A stretch of DNA of 64,000 nt from Phaeosaccion multiseriatum (lineage: Eukaryota > Ochrophyta, other classes), in the NCBI GenBank assembly GCA_965112735.1, contig OZ218961.1:310001-374000 (forward strand), written 5' to 3'. The notes under the pieces are model-generated. The model searched no databases. It was not told the origin of the DNA and worked only from the letters and a program-made list of their open reading frames with translations. Below are positions 29,901-43,900 of this stretch, piece after piece. How positions within the stretch are numbered: position 1 is the first letter of the stretch; each line of letters begins with the position of its first letter. The position numbers and the translations under genes are program-made.

Positions 29901-32900
29901 ATGTGTGTCTTCAAGCCTCCCGGAGGGGACAAGCCACGCGGGGGGAGGCGGGAGGAGGGTCTCCGAGTCGGGAGGAGGAGGAGGAGGAGGAGGAGGAGAA
30001 AGAGGAGAAGGGGAAAGAGAGGGTGGTGATGGAGACCTCTACTACCGCTGTCGCTGCCGGAGTTGGTGATACGGCTGTCATCGCCGGTGCTGTGACTGGT
30101 ACTGAGGGCGGCGCACAGCAACAGCTAGTCAGTCCTGATCCAGCAGCTGTTGGAGATACAGTCGTAGTCGCACCAGAAGGTTTTCCGAGTCGAGAAGGAG
30201 AGGGGGCCGCAGCTGTTGGTGATACAGCCACAACAGAAGAAGAGGAGGGTCTCCGCGCGGTGGTCTCTACGAGCGGGAGAGCGTGCTGCGGCCCCGTGCA
30301 TGTGGCCTGGGATACCCGCCCCCCCGGGGCTGGGGCGACATCGCACCCCCTCGGGCCGCCTCGCGCCCTTTTCTCTTCTCCCTGTGCATCGAGCTCGAGT
30401 TCGAGTTCAACGTCTGGCGACGACCCGAATAAGAACCTCCCCACCATCTTCTGCGTTGCTCGACTTTGTGGGGCGAGGATGAGCTCCCGCAGCGAGCCTA
30501 CTGCCGCTCCTGATAAGTCACTGAATGTCGAGGTCCCGAATGTCGCTAATGTCGATACTGAGGCTGGCCGAGGGGGGGCGTCGCGCACGCACCAGCACCG
30601 TCTGCGGCGCCGGCGGTTACGGAAGGAGCACGATCGCATCGTGTTCACAGTTGGCGTGGGGGAGCTTAGCCTGACGCGCGCTCTTACCCCGTTCAATATC
30701 GATGTTCTCGATGTCGATGATGTCGAAGTAAATCATGTCGATGTCGATTGTAGTGAGGCTGGCGGCGATGGTGGCGATGGTGATACGGATGGAGGCTTGG
30801 CGACGAACACTCCTGCCGAAGAGGACGAGAAGGAGGACCGGGAGGAGGGCGAGGATGACGGCGAGGAGGACGGTGAGGAGGGGCGCGAGGAGCGAATGAG
30901 CACAAGAAAGGCAAGGAAGAGAAGGAGAGAGAGAGGGAGAAGGAGAGTGCTTCTTCTGTCGGATTTGGGTATGGAGATCGTCTTCGGCAGAGGCACGGCG
31001 GACTCCGAGTCGCAATGTGCTCAGGGCGAGCAGCAGCAGCAGCAGGAGGAGGAGGAGGAGCAGTTGGTTGTGCATCAGCCGCAGGAAGAGAAGGACGACG
31101 ACGACGACGAGGAGGAGGAGGAGGAAGACGGTTACCGATTTGAGAGAGGCCGTCCTCGCAGTCGCTCATCTGGTACTTGTGTATCACCAACCGGTGGTGG
31201 TGCTGCTGCTGGGGCTGTATCACCAACTGCTTCACCTGTGGTGGGGATGCGATCGCGCCACAGCTTGACGTCCCTCTTCAATTCTTCCCTGCGCCACTCG
31301 CCTGCCGGAGGAGGAGGAGAAGGAGGAGGAGGAGGAGGAGGAGGAGGAGGAGGAGGAGGAGGAGGAGGGAGACTCGGTGGGGTCCTCTGGGGGAAATTTT
31401 CCCCTCCTCCTCCTCCTCCTCCTCCTCCTTCTCCTCCTCCTCCTCTCGCACAAACTGCTGCACCTTGCTCTGCTTCTCTGCCTCCCCCGTCCCCGCCGTC
31501 GAGCTCCCCTACTGGGACGGTGGGTGACACTGAAGGAGTGTTTGAGCGACCGCGTCGCAGCCTTTCCATGGGAGGGCAGGGAGGGCAGGGAGGGCAGAGA
31601 GGGCAGACATTCGAAGCGGACGACGCTCAAGGCTTCCAACCCAGTGCTGATGGTGCGGTTGGTGGTGGTGGTGGTAGTGGTGGTGGTGGTGGTGGTGGTG
31701 GGGAAGAAGGAGGAGGGGGGGGAGGGGGCGGATGGCAGCCGATGGCTGTGAAGGTGAAGTCCCGCTGTGTGGCCCTCTGTTTGAGCAAAGCCTCTGCACA
31801 CGCCATGACCAGCCTTCTTGTGCTGCACCACAAGAGAGACGCGGCTGCAGCAGTTGGTGATACATCAGCAGAAGCAGTTGGTGATGCAGCAGCAGCGGCG
31901 AGACGGCAGAGCGAGAAGGGTAGCAGCGATGGAGAGGGCGAAGGCGTAATGATCATCGCTGGAGGGGCCGGGGTGGATGTGTGTCTGGCGGGCCCCTCGG
32001 GATCGGGGTCGGCACCCCCTGGGGTATCTTGCACCGCCTCGATGCACTCTCTAAGAATCTCCAGCCTCACAAATGGCAGGGCCGGAGAGCGGCCGGCGGG
32101 AGCCTTCCCGGGGGAGACGCTGGTGGGCAAGGAAAGTTCCTCGGAGCGCTCCTCGGAGAGTTCCTCGGAGAAAGAACTTTCCCACCGGACTGATGAAGGG
32201 CTTGACCTCCCCGAGGGGAGGGGCACGCAGCTGCTTGCTTTCCACAGTGGTACAGGGATGGCAGCTAATGGCGGCGGTGCAAGTGGCGGTGGAGGAAGTG
32301 GTCTGCCGGCGTTGACGGTGCACGTAGAGACAGGTCGCTCTACCTGCCCAAAGGGAGGGCGAGAGAGAGGGAGGGAGGGAGGAGGCTCTCTCGTGACGGT
32401 GGATATGTTTTATGTGTCGTGTCAGGCACATTACATGCACCTCATGTACATCATAGGGCATATGGTTAAGTTCTCGGACAATGTCGCGGCTGGCTTGGCG
32501 GTGTCTGTATCACCAACTGCTGGGGCAGCATCAGCAGTAGCAGCAGCAGCAGCAGCAGGAGGAGGAGGAGGAGAAGTTAAGAGAAACGACCACAACGACA
32601 AGCACAACAAGAAGGAGAAGGAGAAGAAGAAGACCGAGACGGCGCTGGAGCTGACGTTTAGTGGTGGTGACATCAGCATGCTCTTTCCCGGCTACATGGA
32701 GTTCTCGGCACCGCTATGCACGGGAAGGTGCACGCTGGACTCGTTCTCCGCCAAGGTGCAGGAGTGCGTGCTGAGGCATCGCCCCCCTGGGGAGGCCTTT
32801 CTTTGCTTGGGGCAGGGCCGGCCCTTCCTGGCCGTGGATGGAGAGCTGCGGATGGACGTCAAGGTACGATATAGCAAGTCGATATGAAATGTCGAGGTTG

Positions 32901-33897
32901 GATACGCTGTCGACGTGTGGCGTCGTACGGTTCGATTAGAGGTGGTGGATTTGGTAGTGCTTCGTAGTTAGGATGTGGTGAGTGTAGGTAGTGGCGCGTA
33001 AGCACTTACTCACCTTGGTCATGCGCTCACTCCACTCACTCACTCACTCCACTCATTCACTCACTCACTCATTCACTCACTCACTCACTCACTCACCTAC
33101 TCACTCCCCCACCACTCACTCACTCACTCACTCATTCACGCACTCACTCACTCACTCACTCACTCACTCACTCGGTCACTCGCTCACTTCACTGACTCTC
33201 ACGCTCACGGGGTCACTCCACTCACTCACCACTCAGGCACTCATCCACTCAATCACTCACTCACTCACTCACCACTCCCTCACTCACTCACTCCCTCGCT
33301 CACTCGCTCACTTCCTCACTCACTCACTCACATACCTCACTCACCCTTCCTTCCTCTCAACTGCTCACTCCCTCACTCACTGACTTACTCCGAGCGTAGC
33401 ACGGAAAGGGTTTGACTTGAGCATATCCCGCCCACCCTCTGTCTGATATATGCTAACCTAGTCACTCCTCTCCTCTTCTCTCCTCTTCTCTCCTACCCTG
33501 TCACTCCTTGGCTCTTTCCTCCCTCCCCGTCCACTGCCATCCACTGCCATCCGCTACCATCCACTGCCACCCCATCATTCTCAGGGCCTAAGCGCGCCTG
33601 ACTTATCGGTGTCCATGAGCGCGGAGCGAGCTTCAATGAGCCTGACACCAGGCTCCACCGCAGGCATGGGGCAATTCGTTCGGGCAATGGGGGAACCCAT
33701 GGAGCTCGGTGCGAGTCGGGACAGAATGAGGGAGCGGAAACGAGAGGACGAGGCCAAGCGACGTCGTAACGGGGGTCGGAGCACCTTCAAACGCTGCTTC
33801 TCGACCTCCATCGAGGCTGCGGTGGAAGACCTGCAGGTGGACTTCCTGAATGACTTTTCAGATGGGGCAAGGAATGGCAGTGGAGGGGCAGGGGGAT

Positions 33898-33932
<35 letters not shown>

Positions 33933-36423
33933 GCAACAGCAGCAGTAGCAGGAGGAGGAGGAGGAGAAGGAGGAGGAGGAGGAGGCATATGGGCGGGGGC
34001 GGGGCTGGGGCGGGAGACGGCTTCGCGGTTCAACGTGGAGGGGCTGCGTGTGGTGTCCACGTTTGGGGTGGTGACGGGCGAGCTCACAGCAGCACAGGTC
34101 ACGGCGTCGTCGGCAAATGTGAATAATGGTGTTGACCCAGGCAATGGTGCAGCAGCAATTGGTGATACAGAAGCAGCAGCAGAAGGAGGGGGAGGCAGCG
34201 AGAACGGCCTTGACGGGGGGGGGGGGGGAGAGGAGGAGATGGACCCGGCAGCATCCTATCCACAGAACTTTGCGACGGTTTCAAACGTTTCGTTTCAGGT
34301 TCGAAGTCTGTCTGCGAGTCAAGCGGTCAACCCCCACCCTGGGGGGCGAGCATGGGCACTGCCCCCTCGGGCACAGGCCGTGGTGGCTTCGTTCCTCTCC
34401 TCCGGGGGGTCTCCTGGCAGCGGCTCTGTATCACCAACTGCTGCACGTGCCGCACGTAGCCTCTGTGCCTCCCTCTTTCGGCGCCAATCGGAAGCGGCAT
34501 GGGTCTCCCCTCTCTTCTCCGACGAGGGTGCCATCGCGGAGGAGTTACAACTGGCGGGGCATGACATCGAAGCACAACATCCGCACGAGGTTGAGCACGA
34601 CTCATCCAGCAGCGTCCCCCCGGGGTGTCCCCAGGGGGTGCTTCGCGGATTGGCCCTTTCGTACCCATTCATAATTCCCTGCGATGGCAAGACTTCTGCG
34701 GGTGACTCGGCGGCTGCTGTATCACCAACTGGTGGTGGTGCTGCTACTGCTGCTGCAGCGGCTGCGTATGGGCATCGAGGCGCGGGCGACGAACACCAGA
34801 GGCCAAGAGCGTCGAGTAGCGGCACTAGTAGTAGTACTAGTAGTAGTCGAGAAAGAGGAGGAGGACACAGAGCAACAAGAGCAAGCGCAAGACCAAGACC
34901 TGCGCTGATGGTGGAGTCTCATGTGGTCACAGCCCCTCTCCAGCGCTCCTCTCAGCTGGTCAAGGTGAGCTTGGCCCCTCTGCAGCTTGTGTGTGTTGGA
35001 CCTGTCCTTGGAGGGATGGCTCGACACGCGTCTTCCTTCATGACGCTGGCCTTCCCGGTGCCGAGGGGCAAGGCCAAGGTGGCGATAGACTCCTTGTACG
35101 ACTTCGACTTGGCGGGGTGTGCAGTGGTCCTGCCGGCGCAGGCGGTGGTGCCAGTAGGAGGAGGAGGAGGAGGAGGAGGAGGAGGAGGAGGAAGAGGAGG
35201 AGGGGGGGGGGGAGGGGGGGGCTTGCGGCTCTCGCTCAGCAAGTGCCGTATATGGCCTACTGACGACGCCAATGCTGTACATGTATCACCAACTGCTGCG
35301 GGAGTGGAGCGAGTGAATCGCATCGAGGTGGACGGCATGCAGCTCACGGTCGCAGAGGGCGACTGGATGGAAGGACTCGTGCTGGACACCGACACGGAGG
35401 GCCACTCAAACTTCAACTCAGAATCAGAGCCGCCCTCTCACATCCACGCCCTCACCCCTACCACCACCGCCACCCTGTCTGCCGCTTCGAGAGAGAGAGT
35501 GGCTGCTCATGAGGAGGACCACGACCATAGTGGTGGTGGTGGCTGTGGTGGTGGTGGTGGTAGTGGTGGTGATGGTGGTGGTGGGCCGCTGCGTACACGA
35601 GGAGGAGCCCTCATGCGACGGCTCCTTGCTACACCCTTGGAGGTCAGAGGGTTAATCAGAGGGCGCCACAGGGGCAAACCTACAACTGGCGGAATCACAG
35701 ATGGCAGCAGCCGCAGCGGTTCTGACACCACCACCAACAGCAGTAGCAGTAGCACCAGTACTGCATGGGTCAAGGGCGCTGACGAGTGGAGCGTTTCCGC
35801 GGTGCAGCTCTTCCTGTGCCCGAGAGACATGGAGATTCTGCTTGACGTGTTGGTGCACTGCAAAAGTGGGCTGGACATCTCACAGATGGCGAGTAGTGCC
35901 CCCCTCTTCTCCACGCGGAGGAGAAAGGACATGAAGATGAAGGCCTCGTTGGCGAGCGCTGTACCACCAACTGCTGCTGCTGCATCACCAGCTCCCTCCT
36001 CACCTTGGCCTAAGTTCGAGCTGCCGGGTGTACGCTTGGTGCTCTGTGCTGCCCGAATCACCAACAGCTGCAGCAGCAGAGGCGCACCGGTCGTAGAGGT
36101 GGCCGTGGAGAGCGTGAGAAGTGGGAAGAGAAGGCCGGAAACGGTGCGAGGGGGAGCGTCTCCGAGTCGAGGAGCAGGAGGAGGAGCGGGGGGAGAGGGA
36201 GGCGTTCATTCCTCCACGGGACACGGGGCCTCTCACGAAGGTTTGCAAGTCGAGCAGGAGGAGGAGAAGGAGGAGGAGAAGGGGGATTCTGTAGTGACGA
36301 TCAGACGAGTGGGCGTAACTGTCTGGAGCCAAGGGGAACAGGGGATGTGTCTGCTGGAAACGGGCCACTTGATTTCGACCCCACGGGGTCGTCCTGGTCG
36401 TCGTCGGACACCGGAAGAGGAGT

Positions 36424-36454
<31 letters not shown>

Positions 36455-39400
36455 TGGTGTTGACATCAGAACTGGGGAAGAAGAGGAGGAGGGCATTGCA
36501 CGACAGGAGGAGGACAATGAGGGAGGAGGTGCTTTCATCACCATCGCGAGAAGAGGGGGGGGGCGGACCACCTGCAGCTCAGAGGGCGCCACCCCTCAGC
36601 AGCCTCAGCAGGATGGCAGTGGATGGGAAGAGGGGAAGAGGGATGGGAGTAGATGGCAGGAGGCCGTGGGGGTGGACGTGAAGCCCTTCTTCATTCATGT
36701 CAGCCCGGAGACCTTGAGGCCTCTCCTTGACTTACTCGTACCGGCCGAAACCTCGCTTATAGGGGAGGAAAGCGAGGAGGAGGAAGAGGAGGAGAAGGAG
36801 GAGGGCTTACGAGGAGTGGAGGAGGAGCAGCGCCAGGAGAAGCTGCGCCTCTTTTCAAAGCTGTTCTCCCTCTCTCGACCGTCCCCAGCAAGGCCATCCA
36901 GCGGCAGCGCAGCGGGAGAGGAGGCATTGCCGCCACCGCCACCACCAGAGCAGCAGCAACAGGAGGAGGAGGAGGAGCAGCAGTTGGCGATACACCAGCA
37001 GCACTTCGTCCTGCGGACCTCCGCTGTGCAGGTGGCGCTTGCGTCTTCGCCTCTGCTGCTACAGCAGCAACAACAGGAGCAGGTCCCCCACCAAGTACTT
37101 CCAACGCCAACTGTGGCGAGCACGACCACCACGACCACCACCACCACCAGCAGCAGTAGCAGCAGCAACACGTCTCATCCGACGACCGCTGCTGCTGATG
37201 GATCACCAACTGCTGCTGATGTATCACCAACGGCACTGGTACTGCGCGTCCCTCCGCTGTCCGCCTCTCTTATCAGCTCCTCTCAGCGCTCTCCGTGGGT
37301 CAAGGCCTCGGAGGTTTCCGGAACGGCACGCGTGGACAAGGGATTGTCCTGCTCGCTGCTCGTCTCGCCACTGCAGCACAACGGGGGTCAGGGACAGCAG
37401 TTGGTGGTACAACAGTCGCTGTCACAGGAGACGACGACGCCTTCGATGCCCTACTACTCCGAGCTGCCGCTGCTGACAATGGGCGACGAGTTGGTCATTC
37501 ATTTGGCCTCCGAAGAGCGTCGAGGCTGTGACCTGAGAGGGGACGGACGGTGCCGTTTCGGAAACGCCTCTTACTCCGACTTGAATGTAACCGCTGGTGA
37601 AGGAGGGCTCCTCAGTTTCGGGGGTAGCCGGCGGTGGAGCGGACTGGAGGCGCTTGCTCACGTGTACTCGGTCGGGGTTTTAGAGGCGACGAGGGCGGTT
37701 TCGCGGGCCGCTTTGGCGGTTTCGGACGAGGGCGAGACAGCAGCCAATGCCTCTGCTTCGGCTCCCTCTGCTGCTGCTGTAGCCGCAAGCAGCACTGGTA
37801 GGAGTGGTGGTAGTGGGGGTAGTCGCCAGCAGAGGATTGTGTTTGGAGCGCGGCAGTTGACGCTCTCTGTGTATACAGACTCGGAAACTGTCCTGGGGCA
37901 GCCCCCCAGGGGAATGATCAGCAAGGAGGTTGTAAGCACGGCGAGCAGCGAGCACGAGCCAAGCAAGCCAAGCAAGCCAAGCAGCGGCAGTGGTGCAGAG
38001 GTCGAGACGACGCGACGGAGAGGAGCGAGAGAGGCGATGATGTTGGTGAGGGATGTGCTTCCACCTCCCACGGAGGAGAGGGTGCGCATCAGCCTCGATG
38101 GGCTCGGCGGTGACGTCACACTGCGCAACAAGCAGGGGGGTAAGCAGGGGTGTGAGATGCCCGCGCCGATGCCGAATCAGACCCAGCAGCAGCAGCAGCA
38201 GCAGCAGTCGCTGGGTGCCTCCCCGTCTCCCTCCCCGTCTCCGTCTCCCTCTCCCTGGCTGTCAGTAACGGGACGGATATCCAACCTTAGTCTTGATGTG
38301 CAAGACCTGTCTACCCTCCTGTGGGTACCTGTCATCGGAAAGGCTCACCTGTTCGGCAGATGGCAGCAGACGGCGGCTGTCACCATCTCGAATTCCCCCC
38401 GGACACGGGCGACCTCCCTGTCCGGTGGCGGGGGCGGAGATGGGCCTTCCCCGGGGGGTGTGCAGCAACCCAGGGGGGCTGGGCCTGCGCAGGGGACGTC
38501 CAGGAGTACGCTTGTGGCCACGTCCAGGAGCAGCGTGGAGCTTGCGGATGTGGTGCTCCATGCGTCGCCAAATGCATTGCTTCAGCTCAAGGGCTGCGCG
38601 GAGGAGCTGGGGAGGAGGGCTGCAGCAGTTGGTGACACAGCGGCAAGGGCGGCAGGGGCAGCAGATGGTGGTACGGGAGCTGCTCACACCAACGACGACA
38701 ACGATGACAAGCACGATGATGATGATGATGATCATGATGGCGACGGGGAGGTACTACCCGTCTCTTTTGGTGACCCTGCTCCTGCTCCTGCTCCTGCTCG
38801 TGCTCCTGCTCCTGCCTTCCATCGTCGGACAACAGAACGTGTCACAGCCAACCCCCTCGGGTCCTCTCCGAAGGTGGTGTCGGTTTCCGGACGGAGATAT
38901 ACCGTACGCAATCTCACCAATCGGAGTTTGCGCTTTGGTCAGGCCGGTACGCGCGAGAGCCGCTCGCTAGGGGCGGATGAGTGGACTGCTTACAGCTGGC
39001 GACGATGTCCTGCAGCTGCTGCTGTTGGTAGTGCGGAGGGAGGAGGAGCAGCTGGAGGGGGACGTATGCTGCTGGACCTGCGCTTTGCCCTTGACGACGA
39101 CCAAGAAGGTGCTGCTGAAGCACCAACGGGTGCTGGTACTGCTTATCGCGCGCCTGGGAGTGGAGAAGCTGGTGCTATGGCCATGGCGACGGCGCCGCAG
39201 CCGCAGTGGAGTGGGAGAGTGTGCGTGGATCGGTGCGGATATTTCTATCGCCAGCTCAGGGTAGGGGGGGGGGCAGCCAAGGGCGACTTTCAGGGTCAGG
39301 GTCAGGGTCAGGGTCAGGTTCAGGGTCAGGGGCAAGAAGAGGAATGTTACTTGCCGTTTTGGGTGCATGTGACTCGGCAGGGCTTACAGACGTGCATTGC

Positions 39401-40876
39401 CCTGCTGGGAGATGTGCAAGTTGTGAATTCACTTCCAATTGGCAGCGACGTCAGGTGGAGGGTTGTGGAAGCCCCCCGGGGAGATGAGCAGGATTCGAGG
39501 CGCCCTACTGACCCATGGAATGCCCACGTATCACCAGCTGCTGCTGATGCTGCTGCTGCTGCATCACCATTTGCTGGTGGTGATGGTGGTGGTGGAGGAG
39601 GAGGAGGAGGTGGACTGCTCCATGGCACGAGTGGCAGAACGACAGTGGGCGGCGACGGGAAAGGGCACTCGCTCCTCATGCAGTCCACTGCTTGCGTCAA
39701 GGGCAGTGGCAGCACAGTCACAGATGGCACTAGCGGCGTGGGGGTAATCCGCCTTGAAGTTTGCTTAGGCGAGGCGATTGGTGGGAGCATGCCACGCAGC
39801 AAGGCAGGGACTGGCGCCGTCGCCATCGGTGTTATTGATGTTCCGTCACTGATGGACGGCGGTGTGGGGATAGAGCAGGAGCAGGGGGTGGAGCAGGTGG
39901 TGATACAGGAGGGGGGGGAGCGAGGAACGCCAACTGTGGGAGCAGCAGCAGAGGAAGGAGAAGTACGAGGAGGAGGAGAAGGAGGAGGAGCAGCAGCAGG
40001 AGGAGGAAGTGGTGAACCAATTCAGCAGCAGCAGTCAACAGATGGGGGCGTATGGGCCGTCCAGCGGGCGGCGCAGTGGGTCCGGGGGGTGGGAACGGAG
40101 CTCAAGTGGTGCGCCCTCTTGCGATGCCGCTCAGGAGGAGGAGGAGGGGGAGGAGGAGGAGGAGGAGGAGGAGGAGGGGGGAGGAGGAGAGGACATTTGG
40201 GTGTGGGTTGTGGCGCGTAGAGAGGTGGTGAGCGCTGATGCATGGGAAGAGGGAGGGGGAGGAGGAGCAGCAGCAGGAGCAGGAGCAGCAGGAGGAGGAG
40301 GAGGAGGAGGAGGAGGAGGAGGAGGAGGAGGAGGTGTTGGGAGGAGATCTCCTTCTCAGCAAACGCAAACCCAAACGTATCGCCAACGCCGCCACCACCA
40401 CCATGTGGGCCCCCTGAGGATAGAGTTCCGCCCTCTTGTGAGTGTCCACAACGCGTGTGGGGGAGACGTGCTTGCCTACCTCGGTAGGGATGCCGTCCCC
40501 CCCTTTCTAGGTACGCCATGTGGTTATCCAGCGGATCGAGTGCGAGTGGGTAAGACGCGCGGGCTGCTGCAAGGAGTGTCGCCATTTGGAGGGGGCAGCA
40601 GGGCTGAGAAGGAGGAGCAGGAGCAAGAGGACAAGAGCTCGCAAGTGCTTTGTGTGACGCCCGCCAGAGGCGGAGAAGGAGGAGGTGGGAGGAATGAGCC
40701 TCAGCAGTTGGTGGTACAGCGTGAGCCGCATCGGGTCCTGTTGCCCGCTCGCCTTCTTTGCCGCGCCTGCCCAGCCACGTGGCTGGAGCCCCAAGAGTGA
40801 GTGCATCACAGATGACATTGTATGCACAGCATGCACACGTGTGTGTGTTTGGTGTGGGTGTGGGTGTGGGTGTGTC

Positions 40877-40927
<51 letters not shown>

Positions 40928-43900
40928 ATCTTTTGGGTGCATTCGTCCGTTCGTCCATGCATGGCATGGCCCTGCCGTCCTGCCCTCTGCTGCATCACCA
41001 ACTGCTGTATCACCAACTGCTGCACTACCCGCCTCTCCTCCTCCTGCCCACTCCTTGCCTTCCTCCTCAGCTCTAGCGGTAGTGCCGAGAGCAGCCTGTC
41101 TCTCCTTGTAGCCATCGCGTCAAGAAGCGCAAACTGCGCGGACCCCTCATGGCCCACCCTCAGGGTCAGTCTACAGGCGGGGCTCCGTGTGGTGAGCCTA
41201 CTTGGGTCCCCGGCCCAATTGCTGCTGGATGTGTTTTCTGCAGAGGGGGAGGAGGAAAGGGTGGAAAGGCGGGGTGAGAGTTGCCGAGTCGAGGGGGACG
41301 AGCAGCAACTAGCAGCTGGTGCTCGTCCTGCTGCTGTGGCTGCTGCTGGAGGGACAGAAGGAGGAGGAGGAGGAGGAGGAGGAGGAGGAGGAGGAGGAGG
41401 GAAGGGAGATCGGGAGGAGGGCGGGTCTGAGCTCAGCAGCTCACTGATAAGAAGGAGTGATAGCAGTACCAGCAACAGCAGCAGCAGCGGGAGGGAGAGG
41501 AATGTTGTTCCACGGAACAAGCTTCCGCGGCAGAAGATTCAGAGGACCGTGCACCTCGCCGGGGAGGGGGCTACGGAACATGTGTGGGACGTGTGCGATA
41601 ACGGTGGACGGCCTCTGACGTGGGTCCATCCAGTGGTGGGCTGCACCCTGCAGCTAGGAAGAGGCGGCAGCACTGGAGCGAGCAGCAACAGCCGCAGCAG
41701 CAGCCGTCAGGCAGGCAGAGGGACGGACCGTGGTGGTAGGAGTAGCCACGGACAGGAGGTGAGAGAGGGGCAGTTGGCGACGGCGGGACTCGACCTGCGC
41801 TTTGTGTCAGATACGGACGAGGACGAGGAGGAGGAGGTGGAGGAGGAGGAAGTGGAGCAGGTAGAAGAGGAGGAGCGCTTGCACACGCACATGCACAGCA
41901 ACGCCGGCAGTGGTGGCAGTGGTGGCAGTGATGAGAGTGGCCAAGGGAGCCGCAGGGGCGGTGGCGGGGGGCGGGGGGAGGGTTTCCGGGTTGAGGAGGA
42001 CGAGCAGGAGCAGCCCACCTGGAGCATTCGTCTCGACGAGGACTCTCAGCGACTCGGCCTGGTGGGGGTATGGTCGTCGACAACTGTGAAGAAGAAGAAG
42101 AAGAAGGAGAAAAGTACACTGAGTACAACCCGTCCGGCAGCCAAAGCAAGAGCCGCGGTGCTCGGAGGCGTCTTGCCGGTGCTGGTGAGCGTGAGGAGCG
42201 AGCTGTGCGAGGGCGAGGCCGTGCTGTTGGTGCTCGAGCTGAGACCTCGCTTAGTGCTGCACAATTGCACGGGGCTTGCCCTCACCCTGGACCTTGGCCT
42301 TGGGATGGCAGTGGATAGGGGACTCGGCGCTGACGTTGGGATGGCAGTGGATGGGGAAGGCGTCGGCGTTGGCGTTGGCGGTGGCCTTGAAGGCGGAGGA
42401 AGGAGAAGAGGAAGAATGAGACGAAGCAGTCGCGTTTTGCTGCGAGGGAGGAGCCCCCCGCCGCCGGACCGCTCCTCTGCGAGCTCCTTCGCGAGTTCCT
42501 CGTCCACGGACAACAGCTTGGCGACGGCCTGTGAACCCGCTCTGTCATGCTGCCCTCTCGTGTCGCTACTGCCGCGCCCCCCGCTTCCACTGCCATCCGC
42601 TGATGAGGAGAACGATGGTGGTGGTGGTGGTGGTGGTGGTGGTGGTGGTGGTGGTGGGGGTGCCAGGGGAGGAGCAGAAGGAACAGGGGGAGAGGCAGGG
42701 CGAGGGGGAGGGGGAGGGGGAGGGTCATGGAGGGGGGCTGTCAAGAGCTTCTTCTTTGGAGGTGGCATGCTTGGGGGGAGGTGGAAGGGAACAAGACCCG
42801 CCGGTGTCCTCAACGCTCGCCCTCCGGGGTACCGCCTGAAGGTGTTGGTGAAGGCTGCAGCAGCCGAATTTGCTACTGCTGAAGACGACGATGGTGATGA
42901 TGATGATGACGATGAGGAGGAGGAAGAGGAGGAAGAGGAGGAGGGTTTCCAGATCGAGCTATCGGAGCAGGTGGGGACGCTACACTGCGGAGAGCGCGAC
43001 TGCGACCCCATCCACTGCCATCCCAGCAAAGCGGGGCTGCGCTGCGGGGTTGGGGGCGTGGTTCGTCGTCTGGCCGTGCCGTCGTCGGAGTACGACGGTT
43101 ATGACGGTTACGACAAAGACTACGTGTCGCGAGACTCGCTGCGTGACACACTGACCACGGGCGGAGGGGCTGCGGGGACGGAGCTTCTCCTGTCTGTGGA
43201 CACGGAGCTAGACGACATGGGAACGTGGCATGTGGGCGTGAGGAGGAAGAGCTCCCACCCCCCCCTGCTGATCTACAATCGTACGGGGAGAGAACTCGGT
43301 GTACGGTTGGATGAGGTGGAGGTGTCTGTGATCAAGGATGGGTGGGCGGTCGAACACGAGTGGGCGTCGCCAAATGGGGGGCAGCAAGAGGACAACGGCG
43401 GCAAAGTCACAGATGGCGGTAGTGGCAGTGGTGCCGCTGCTCCTGCTAGTGTTTCTGCGGCTGGAGTACCAACTGGTCAAGCTGCTGCTGACGCGAAGAA
43501 GAGGAAGGTGAGCTCACTCACAGAGCGAGCCCTCATGCGGCACCGTTTCCAATGCAGACTCGGCCCCACTTCCTCCTCCTCGGCCCCAGGGGGGCAGGCG
43601 GCGTCCCGAGGGGGGGCGACGGGGTGGTCACGCAGGCACTACGTAGCCCCCGGGGTTCAGCTGGTGCGCTGCGGGGCGGCTCGTGACAACGCCTCGAGTG
43701 GGGTGGACTTGTCTGTAGCTCCACAAGTTGGTGCTCCGGAGGCTGGGCAGGAGGGGGAGGGGGAGGCAGCAGCGGTGGTGCTTGCGTCGTCGGGAGGAGC
43801 ACCTGTTGCAGGGGCTGCTGAATCACCAACCGCTGCATCACCAAGTGGTGAATCACCAATTGCTGGTGTTGCGGGGCCTTTGGCACATGAGCAGCAAGGA

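Noticed and set aside
40685-41070. Upstream extension of the exon 11 frame as a separate start (from 40685)
   Set aside because: It runs through exon 10 in the wrong frame and then through a (GT)n intron; the acceptor at 41070 with phase 2 joins cleanly to 40796.
42046-43029. Long minus-strand frames opposite the VPS13B exons
   Set aside because: They mirror triplet repeats and GC-rich codons of the sense strand, consist of Ser/Pro/His runs and show no domain.
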